Of a stretch of DNA of 64,000 nucleotides, positions 49,701-59,100 are shown one piece after another; within the stretch, counting starts at the first letter, position 1, and every line of letters starts with the position of its first letter. The DNA lies in the NCBI RefSeq assembly GCF_051991245.1, contig NC_135414.1, positions 13,094,793 through 13,158,792 on the forward strand. The letters are read 5' to 3'. Source of the DNA: Festucalex cinctus (taxonomy: Eukaryota; Chordata; Actinopteri; Syngnathiformes; Syngnathidae). The position numbers and the translations under genes were made by a program. The notes beneath the pieces are model-generated. The model ran no database searches, had not been told where the DNA came from, and saw only the letters and a list, made by a program, of their open reading frames with translations.

Positions 49701-52700
49701 TTAAAACATTGGAGAATTGACATTAATGATCAGGTTTACTGTACTGTGTAAAAATGAAATTGACTTCATTATACTACCAGGAGCTCCTTGGTTGTAGTCA
49801 GGAAGCAGACTCGCATTTCTCTAATAACTATTGCCCCCCCGCTGCAGAACATTACAAAGTCTGGGTCCTTGCATATGAACTACTGCAATCATAGTAGCAT
49901 CTGTCTGTACAGAAGGGGTCACCAACCTTTTTGAAAATTAGAGCTACAGCTTGCGTACTGAATAATGCAAAGAGGTACCAATGAAGCTACAATGATTAAG
50001 CCTTGATTCGTACCGATGTCTACATTTAATACATTTAAAAAAATATAAATACAGATAAAAGAAAAGCAAAATTACAAAAAATAGAAATTAAAATTGCACA
50101 GTGTCAATGACTAAGACTTCTTGATTCCATGTCTGAGGTCCTGCTTTTGACCCACTATCCTATAGTTGAATCTCAAATCAGACCAGGGTCATATGACCAC
50201 TGACTTTCAAACTCTGTTCTCACATAAATATAATTAAACACAGAATCCGCCAAATGATCAAATAGACTCTCCTTTCTGCCTTTTTCCGTTCTTTTATAAT
50301 CAACAGTACAAAAATGTAGGTTGCACAAAATGCAGCCATTTCTCCCATGGACTCTCAAACTGTGTTTAGCTCTTATAAAATGGGCAATGATTACCATTAT
50401 TTTGGGTGATTAATCGGATAAATACCCTTAACTGAAAAAGAGCACATTATTTCAAATTGACAGTATAGAAATAAAAAATTATGATTCAGTTACTTGTTTG
50501 GCCCATGACATGTAAAATAAATAATACACATAAATGCTAATTGTTTTCCAAAATAAAAACAGGTGTTTATAAACATTTTGATTCAGCACAAAGATAATAA
50601 GTCTGCTTTCTTGGAAGTCGACAGAAATCTGAACATATTTACTGCTGTGAGGCTGAAATTACAAGCTTTTGGACAATGTTAAATTAAACATGTTTCGATA
50701 TGATTAATCGATTATAAGAAACAATTAGCACCTAGGTATTGATTAATCATTGCACCATTAAAAATATCAACATTCTTAGGAAAGTGCAATGTCGCTTGTT
50801 TATTTTTTGGCACACAAGGCAATAAAAAATGTTTCTATAAAATAGAAAAATAAAAATTGGTAACTAAGAAGAAATAAAGTATTTTTATTCATTTCCCAAC
50901 AATATCTGCAGGTGGTAGAAATGCATTAAAAAGAAGTGGCACATTCTATCTCCATGCATTACTGTATTTTGAAACAGCAGCTAAATAATGAAGACAGACA
51001 AGCAATATGAGATATGGGATTGTTCAAAATACATAAACGTAAAACGGTTGTATATTATTAATGTGAAAGCATTTTACATTACAAAAATCTCACATCTCAC
51101 CACCAAACAAAAATGTCACAAAAAGTATGAAGACTGAAATAATGATGCGCTCTTCTGGCCATGACTCATTAAGCTGTATGACTCACTATGGATGGATACA
51201 CAGGTTTACTGTAACTTCTGCATTATAAAGGAAGCCCATATAATTGCTCTTCCTGTCATGCGAAATTGCTGGCAAAAAAAAAAAAAAAGATATATTTGTA
51301 ATTAATAAAAAACTTTAAATAAATTAGTTCACGTAGCCTACTACTACTAACATTGTAAATAAAGCGTGTTCCAGACGATTTGCCAAAAGCAATTATTTGG
51401 GGAGGGTGGTGGTGAAATGTGAGGCAGCTAGCATGTCAAGTCAGGGTAAATGGGGCTATGACACAATGAGTAAGACTTTTCATTTAGTCACCGCAAGACA
51501 CTGTTTCACTGTGGTGAAGAGGACTTGCTTTGACAGCCATCAGGTCAGAAGCAGTCCCGATGTTGCTGGGTAGTTCGCCAGTGAGCACTGACACTCCCCT
51601 ATCCCATATGCACTATAAAAATCCACTTCTCTCTGGTAACAAGGGTCAAAATTGAGCATCATGCTCAAATGACCATGGGGGAGGGGGAGATAGCGTGAGC
51701 AGGTTAGCAGGGGGAGCTGACGTTTGAGGGGGGGATATCCTACACGACAATGATGAAGTTAGACCGTGGTGGTTGAGACTGAGATTGCTGGCATCGTGCT
51801 GCTATGTCTGGAGCGCTGACGATACCCAGAATGGACAGCAGGGCTGTAAGGCTTGTCAACACTTTGGAAATCTACAGGACAGGCATGACCTCTGTTAAAT
51901 CACTGCCACGTGGGAAAGGGATATTTAGGAGAAGAGGGCTACATATAAATGAGGGAACAAGACTACAGCCTCTTTGTAAACACACAAGTAAATGCACACA
52001 GTAGGCAGTAGCCACAAATTGAGTTATTTTGCAAGAATTATTTCAAGGAATTGAAAGGAAAAATGCTATGAGTGTAAGGCCTCAAGGTCAATAATGCACA
52101 AATGCATAATAACACAAATGATGTGAGAAGCCGCAACAAACATTAGTTGTACTACCATACAGCTGCTCAAAGTGAACAATCCAAACCCTGGTGGTGGCAA
52201 ACTACGTTAGTAGCCACAGTGCCCTAGGACAGGCTTGAAGAAAGCGAGCCTGCCAGTGTGTGCACCACCAAACATTTGCACCGTTCACACATCAGTGTGA
52301 GTGGCACTGGAGGAAACGTGTGTGAAGTGTCTTGCCCAAGGACACAATGCACAACTTGGAGAGAGCGGCAATCGAACATCGGACCTTCCAGTCACTGGGC
52401 GACTGGCTCTACCGTCTGAGACACACTCGCCACAGATCAATCAACACATCTGTTAAAAAGACAAGGTTGTATTTCATTTATGCAGTCCCAGCACCCTATG
52501 GTGATTAGCATTTTAGTGCAGTTTAATTGTAATCAGGCATGTTTTGGCCACCTACATTTAAGACGCACGCTAATGGACAGACGAAGGGGAATGCAACACG
52601 TTAACCGGGTTTACCTTCCTTAAATGCACGTAGGTAAACTCACTGGCTGACTTATTTAAAAGGCCCTTCTTGATATGGCTCAGTTTTATTTAAGGACTTT

Positions 52701-53120
52701 TATACAGAGAACTGCAGGATATTATGCATTACAGTCCTGTGACATTCTCTGCCAGGTTTTTGTTCCTCATGTCAGAACTGAACTGGGGAAGAGAGCATTC
52801 AGTTTTGCTGCCCCCACAGCCTGGAACTCCTAACAGACTGAAGTAAAGCTCTCAGAGCCTATTACACTTTACACTAGCCTTCCGATCAATAACTGAGACC
52901 ACTCAGCAGTGCCTGTGTTTATGATTTGTTATCTGTTCTATAACATGTATGCACTTTATTTTAAGACATACTCAACTCAACTTTATTTATAAAGAGCTTT
53001 AAGAACAGGCATTGCTGTATACAAAGTGCTGTACATGAAACATAAATCAGTTGTGCAGTAAAGAACAAGGTAACAAAATGACAACAAAGCAAACATTTTG
53101 AAGTACGTATACAAGTTTTT

Positions 53121-53151
<31 letters not shown>

Positions 53152-56100
53152 TACAAGTAAACAAATTTTATATCAGTAAATCAACATTTGCTAAATGGAG
53201 TGAAATTAAGGCTGTGAGTTTAAACCGTTAATCTAGATTAATTACGCGCGGTCGGTTAGCCGTCTACAGGGCGACGCGCAGTGATACGAACGAACAGAAA
53301 ATTAGTGGCTAGCGGTAATGGTGTCTGACTTTTTTCAGAAAAGGAGCATTGTGATGGAAATGTATCACGCTTTTGAACACAAATCGTTTTTAGAAGAAAA
53401 ACGCTTTATTTCCAAGACCCCAGGCAGCTTGCTGGACTATTTTCCTCTCGTCCAACACCAGACCAGAACTCGTGTCACAGAACGCTGTCAGGGGTAAGTC
53501 AGTGCTGATCGCACACACTGGAGGTGAGAATGAAATTGAGATTCATGTTAAAAAATCCGAACGATCCCTTTAAGCACGGAGTCTACAAGCTAGATCAACA
53601 TGGTGGACCGCTATCGCTCCACGACATTGTTGGAAAGCTATCACCGAGACGAGTCTGTCTGGGGATGCCTTTATGTCCCCGGTAGGATGTACAGTTCGGA
53701 AGATACGGGCGCTCAAAGACCTCCAGTAGACCGATGATAAAAATTTACCCCGCCTGTGATTCCTATTCAGTGTAAATAGCGGGTTTGTCGGCCCTCTATC
53801 TCCGGAACGTAACGTCATGGAGCGACAGGACATACACCGTTGAAAAGCTTTCGGTCCCAGAGCTTTTGGGTTATGCGGGCCCCAAGCGGCTCCGGGGCCA
53901 CTATCAAACCTCGGGATCAGTCTTAATTTCCCCCCGCCTGAACCGATGAGACTGTAGAGCTACATTCTGAGATGAAACTGACAGGGAGTCTGACGAATCA
54001 CGATTAGTGTTCGCTCGACCACTCTGAAGTTCTAAACAGCAAGTCCGAACAAGAGCAGCCCACCCCTGGCAGTTCAAGGTATAGCAAAACTTTACAGTAT
54101 ATATAGAGGAGTTGATACTGTAGCCCCCGTTCCTCTTTTGGGTTTGAGTTGTTATGACCCAATATTGTAGCTTTAGATTTTTGTTAACCTCTCCTTCTAA
54201 CCTCTAACTTTTCCTGATTACCAGTTTGTTAGTTTAGTTCAAAAACCACCAGGCCTATTATCAGTTCATCTCATGCCATCCATACAAGGAACATCAGCTT
54301 GTGGAAGTTCAGATTGAACTTGGTTCAAAAAAATTTTGAACAAAATTGAAGTTTAGATTAATTTTTTAAATAATACATGACCTAATTGGTTTGTTGATGT
54401 GCTTAAACATTTTCATTTGAATTTCATTTATGAAGTGCACTTAAACCATAGAAATGTGGATTTCAAATCCTCTCTTCTTGGTGTATTCAATGTATTAGTC
54501 ATGCACTACAATTTTATAATGTCCTAGAATTCAAATTCTTTATTTGGGTAACTTTAGCAGACATGAGATTAAAATAGATTAGATTAATTAAAAATCCTGT
54601 AATTAATTACATTATTTTTTTTAATCGCCTAACAGCACTAATTGAAATGTATTGTATGTATAGCCTCAGTTTTAATGATGTGTGCTGTTCACCTCTTGGC
54701 CAGGTAACCCTTGTAAAAGAGATTTTGATCGCAAAGGGTTTTTATCTGGTTAAATAAAAGGTTGATATATGTTAGAGTTCCTCCACAAATTGAATTAATG
54801 TGGACATGCATTAAGTAAGTGCCTCAATATTGTGATAGGTTGTTAATGTACATACATGAGATTAACGTTACCTGTCCTATTTGAACTATGACCTCAGCTA
54901 ATTAGCATTAACATGCAATTGCTCATGTTTATTTTTTGTTTCATCAAAAGGAAATAGAATGGAATGACAAAAACAATCTTGCCATCACATGATAAAAAAT
55001 TAGAACCTTAAAATACCAAATCACTCTACCTGAAGGAGTTTTTGCACACACAGCGAATGGCCATTTCTTGAAGCCAGATGAAGAGCATTTTTACCTATAG
55101 AAAAAAATAATAATAAAAAAAATTAACCAACATCAGGAATTGACTGGGAACAAAATAAAAATTATTCATAAAAATATTTTCTGAGCAGCAGCCATTGCTT
55201 TGGTTCACAGTTGTATGAGTTGTGTCTAAAAGCAAACTACGATGTTATGAGCAGACGTTCCTTTCATAAATTTGAGGTTGATAATATGTAATATAGAAGA
55301 AAAGAACAGGAAGCTCTGTGAGAGCAATGTATAGTGTATATTAATACTTAACAATTGTTGGTTATATTGTTAACTGTCACAGCAGGTATGCATGAACAAG
55401 GTTGAGAGTGGAAAATAATACTGTAGATGTGCTGAGGTCATGAAAGACCCATTACGAAGACAGCTGCATGCATTAACCGTCTGGAAAGCTGACATACCCA
55501 TCAGCCAAAGCTCCACAGACCCTGTAATTGCCCTAGTCAAGTTATATAATGTATAAGGAGACAGCCATTTGAACTTGATTGTGAAATACTGCACATCTCA
55601 AAGGTGCAAGTCAAGTAAAACACTGCACAGTAGTAGTATACAGATACTCACCAGTGGCATCAGTTGCAGTGACATCTGCACTGTGTGACAGGATGAGATT
55701 AAGACAGTCCAAGTGTCCTCGTGTTGCGGCCAGATGAAACCTTGGAAATACAGAGATATGATACTTTATAAAGCCATGGCAACAAGGGCCAATGTCAATG
55801 TGCGTACACTTCTTTGCATAATTTCCTGTACGTTCACAAGCGTTTGAACTTACCTTTGTTTTAATTTGTTTCTTTTATTGTGGTATGAAATTATTCTGGA
55901 GGAATACAGTCGTAATGATTCCAAAAAGATGAGATCAAATGCAGTCTTATATACATGCATTTAATGACCACTATGGACAGTAAAGATTTGTGACTCTCTG
56001 CAATGACTTAACCCAAAGTAGTAAAGAGAGCCCACTGGCTGCTCAATAAAGCATTTGTGGTGTGTAAACTGACCTCAGTCCATAACACATCTAGTCACAT

Positions 56101-59100
56101 GAATCTGTTTATACACTAACCCCAAGGTATCTGCCAAGGCGACAGCATGGCTGTCACCTCAACACCCATCTGAGTATTAAAAGCAGTGATGATGGCCCAG
56201 AGAGGCTGCTTCTTGGAGGAGCACTGGAGGGTCTCTACCTCACCAAGTAAACACCTCAGAAGCAGAAACTAGTTTGAGGAGGGACGCAAGTCATTTGACT
56301 CCACACAAAGAATGTTAAGGCACCTTATGGCTGCCAAGAATGTTAATATCTGAACATAAAGATATAGATAAAAGTTAAAATAGATGCCTGCTGCTACTCA
56401 ACAAACCTGCTTCGTAAAAAGGCTAAACATAATTCTGAGCTTTAAGACCACACAGTCAGTGATGTCATTTTGTTGTCCCACATGCTATTTGGGCAGCTTT
56501 ATGGTTGGTAGTCTACAGGATATGGTGGCTATTTTTAGACTGTGGACAGAGATTGGTTAACCAGAGTAAATACTGTAGCTTAACCTCTAGAGAATGGGGA
56601 GGCTCCTTCAATAACATGATATGTACGCCGATACACCAACTTAAAAAATGTCTCAAAAGGTGTGTATTAAATTTGATTTGGTAACGCCCATATTTCCTTC
56701 GCATAACCCTGGCAAAGTCCTGTATGCAATGTCAAAACACTTTTTTCTCTTAAGACACCAAAGTTAATTGACAATTCCGAACATCTGGTCATTTCGGATG
56801 TTTCCCCAGTACAACACAATGCAAATGCTTCCTTTACAAGGTGTAAACAAACGGCATATTATATTGCGTTTGCTTGTGACTTCCATACAAACCACCACCA
56901 GGCAAATAGGTGCAAAATTGTCTGGGGCTTTATACCCATGGCAAACAGGTCCTAGGTGAGGGACTAGACAACGCACGGCTCATAGACCTCTTAAGATAAT
57001 AAAAATATATGGACAGACGCTTTCCTTGCCCGGATGCGGGTCACCGGGGTCCCCCTCTGGAGCCAGGCCTGGAGGTGGGGCTCATTGGCGAGCGCCTGCT
57101 GGTCGGGCTTGTACCCATGGGGCCTGGCCGGTCACAGTCCGAAGAGACAACATGGGTGCTCCTTCCCATGGGCTCACCACCAGTGAGATTGGCCAAAAGG
57201 GATCGGGTGTATCAGGGGCCTTGGCGGACCGATCCCCAACTACAGAAGCTGCCTCTTGGGACAAGGAATGTCACCTCTCTGGCGGGGAATGAGCCCAAGG
57301 CAGACTTATTGCCCCCCGTGTTGGCGCCTGTACGTTGGGGTTCACCCTGGTAGACGAGAGGGTAGTTTAACTCCACCTTCGGGTGGGGGGGGACCATTCC
57401 TGACTGTTATGTGTGCCTATGCACCAAACAGCAGTTCTGAGTACCCATCCATTTTGGAGTCCTTGGAGGGTGTGCTTGAGAGCGCTTCCCCTGGGGACGT
57501 CGTTCTGCTGGGGGACTTCAACACTCAAGTGGACAATGACAGCTGTTGACCTCGACTCGGGACGTCATTAGTCGGTAGGAAGAATACTTCGACAACCTCC
57601 TCAATTACACCAATACGCCTTCCTTTGAGGAAGCAGAGACTGGGGCCTATGAGGTGGGATCTCTTATCTCTGGGGTCGAAGTTTCTGAGGTGTCAGGAAA
57701 GCTCCTCGGTGGGAAGGCCCCAGGGGTAGATGAGATCCACCCGGAGTTCCTAAAGGCCCTGGATGTTGTGGGGCTGTGGTGGTTGACACCTCTACAACAT
57801 CGCATGGACGTCGGGGACAGTACCTCTGGATTGGCAGACCGGGGTGGTGGTCCCCCTTTTTATAAAGGGGGACCGGAGGGTGTGTTCCAAGTATAGAGGG
57901 ATCACACTCCTCAGTCTCCCTGGTCAGGTCTATTCAGGGGTGCTGGGGAGGAGGGTCAGTTGGGAAGTCAAATGTCGGATTCAGGAGGAGCAGTGTGGTT
58001 TTCGTCATGGCCGTGGAACAATGGACCAGCTCTACACCCTCGGCAGGGTCCTCAAGGGTGCATGGGAGTTAGCGCAAACAGTCTACATGCGTTTTGTGGA
58101 CTTGGAGAAGGCGTTCGACCGTGTCCCTCGGGGAGCCCTGTGGGGGGGTGTTTCGGGAGTACGGGGTACCGAACCCCCTAAATCAGGCTGTTCGGTCCCT
58201 GTATGACCGATGTCAGAGTTTGGTCCGCATTGTAAGTCAGATTCGTTTTCAGTGAGAGTTGGACTCCGCCAAGGTTGCCCTTTGTCACTGATTCTGTTCA
58301 GAACGTTTGGGGACAGAATTCCTTGGCGCAGGATGGATGGATGGATGGATGGATTTGGTGCCTGCAATACATTCCAAAAAAATGGGTCATAGGGATGTTT
58401 AGCCCTGTGTTGCATCATCTTTCCTTTTATCAACACTCAATACACATGTGGAAACTGAGGACAGTTGAAGCCTTGCAGGCGAAATTCTTTCCCATTCTTG
58501 CTTAATTTGCTCAATAGTCCGGGGTTCTCCATTGTCATATTTTGCACTTTATATTGTGCCACATATTTTCAATGGGAGACATGTCTGGACTGCTTGGCAG
58601 GCCAGTCTAGTACTTGCACACTTTTAATATGAGATCAAGCTATTTTAAAGTGCAAAATGTGGCTTGACATTATTGGGGTTTCCATCCAAATGTTTTGAAT
58701 TTTTTAGGGGAATTAGGTGAAAATGCACAAAACGAACAGTCGACATATGGCTGTTTTCATTTGTTATTATTTTGAGAATATTGACAGGAGAATGGGCCAT
58801 GAGATGATGCTGTATGAAAGCATCTTACTGCCACAAGACATTGTGCAGGTTCGCATCTTTTTATAAATTGAATAAATATTGTTAAACTGTTAAACTGTTA
58901 AAGTGCTATCAAATTGATTTTAGCAACTGACTCCTTGTTAGCATGCGATCACATCAACACTTTTTAAGCAGGTGTGGCGAATTAGTCTACTAATGCCAAA
59001 GCAGGCATTAACTGTGTTTACCCAGCTGGATGCCTAAATGAATTACTTCTACATAATACTAATGCAGCACGAATAAAATTTAATTGATGAGTTAGCAATA

